From contig NZ_CAJJWO010000071.1 of NCBI RefSeq assembly GCF_905196875.1, positions 1 through 25,992 of the forward strand: 25,992 nt of DNA, in the 5' to 3' direction. Of this stretch, positions 25,462-25,992 are shown one piece after another. Each line of letters starts with the position of its first letter. Position 1 is the first letter of the stretch. The DNA is from an uncultured Parabacteroides sp. Its GTDB lineage: Bacteria; Bacteroidota; Bacteroidia; Bacteroidales; Tannerellaceae. A program made the position numbers and the translations under genes. Below the pieces are notes generated by a model that was given only the letters and a program-made list of their open reading frames with translations, did no database searches and was not told the DNA's origin.

Positions 25462-25992
25462 ATGAAAAAGGTATTTTATTTTATTGGTTTATTCTGCTTG
25501 TGCGGGAATTTATTGCAAGCAAAAGATTACCATGTTTCACCCAAAGGTAGTGATGCTAATGAGGGAACGGCGGAAGCTCCCTTCAAAACCATCAACCGGG
25601 CGGCTCAAAAGGCTTTACCCGGCGATGTGGTGACGGTGCATGAAGGGGTGTATCGGGAATGGATAAAACCGATGTATGGCGGAACCAGCGATAATCGGCG
25701 GATTGTTTATCAGGCAGCCGAAGGGGAAAAGGTGGAGATTAAAGGCTCTGAAGTGATCAAAGGGTGGAAGAAAGAGGAAAAAGGCATTTGGAAGGTGGTG
25801 ATTCCCAACACGCTTTTCGGTGATTTCAATCCTTATAAAGAACTGTTTGATGGCGACTGGATTATAAATGACGGTCGTGTCACTCATTTGGGGGAAGTCT
25901 ACTTGAATGGAGAGGCCTTCTATGAAGTGGATTCTTTGAGTAAATTGCAAAATCCGAAGCCGCACATATGCAAGGCCGATCCGGAAGGAACG
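25462..25992 (+). CDS. right-handed beta-helix (DUF1565-type) carbohydrate-active protein, 3' truncated
   Basis: 177 residues are visible before the window ends; no stop codon is reached. A signal peptide (about 1-20, NLLQA|KD) is followed by YHVSPKGSDANEGTAEAPFK (23-42) and the TINRAAQKALPGDVVTVHEG block, the standard N-terminal cap and first rungs of DUF1565/pectate-lyase-like beta-helix proteins (entry motif of the GDVV.V..GVYRE kind). The following IVYQAAEGEKVEIKGSEVI and VYLNGEAFYEV segments are common in Bacteroidetes GH141-like and related enzymes. The catalytic region is outside the window, so the family is provisional. It lies 201 nt after the DUF3823 stop, past a terminator, and is probably the first enzyme gene of PUL B. 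Confidence 0.75.
   Translation, partial: MKKVFYFIGLFCLCGNLLQAKDYHVSPKGSDANEGTAEAPFKTINRAAQKALPGDVVTVHEGVYREWIKPMYGGTSDNRRIVYQAAEGEKVEIKGSEVIKGWKKEEKGIWKVVIPNTLFGDFNPYKELFDGDWIINDGRVTHLGEVYLNGEAFYEVDSLSKLQNPKPHICKADPEGT

Overview
The window looks like a contig from a gut-type Bacteroidales genome, probably Parabacteroides or a close relative (genus is inference). It is accessory carbohydrate-use DNA. All recognised genes are on the + strand, and the core families (SusC/SusD pairs, Bacteroidetes ECF sigma factors with FecR anti-sigma factors, exported CAZymes) are hallmarks of polysaccharide utilisation loci (PULs). There is no tRNA, rRNA, CRISPR array, transposase or integrase that I can support.

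Layout. 1-1170: 3' part of a GH38/DUF5054-like glycosidase cut by the contig edge; the first seven bases match the end of the standard Illumina adapter and create a false stop. 1171-1486: non-coding, with two strong hairpins. 1487-8253: PUL A control and uptake cassette: ECF sigma, FecR, SusC with STN domain, SusD. A terminator follows SusD. 8360-17384: four exported enzymes: GH97, a GH141-like beta-helix protein, GH92 and GH3, with a terminator between GH97 and the beta-helix gene. 17539-25260: PUL B cassette: a second ECF sigma, FecR, STN-type SusC, SusD and a DUF3823 surface lipoprotein, closed by a strong terminator. 25462-25992: start of another beta-helix enzyme, running off the right edge.

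How the genes work together (family knowledge plus inference). SusD and the DUF3823 lipoprotein capture glycan at the surface and SusC imports it with TonB energy. The STN domain of SusC contacts FecR, which frees the ECF sigma to transcribe the susC operon. The periplasmic or surface enzymes then trim the glycan. The enzyme set (GH92 and GH38-like, both typical alpha-mannosidase families; GH97 alpha-glucosidase/galactosidase type; GH3 beta-glycosidase; GH141-like) suggests a heterogeneous, mannose-containing glycan, but the substrate cannot be fixed from sequence.

Most notable signals: a homologous non-coding leader with paired hairpins in both FecR-SusC gaps, including an identical ACACAAAA element at the same distance from both start codons; a 35-bp hairpin whose only three mismatches are G.U pairs; hydrophobic C-terminal tails on both sigma factors; atypical active-site motifs in GH97 and GH92; and the adapter remnant at base 1. 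No wholly new system is evident.
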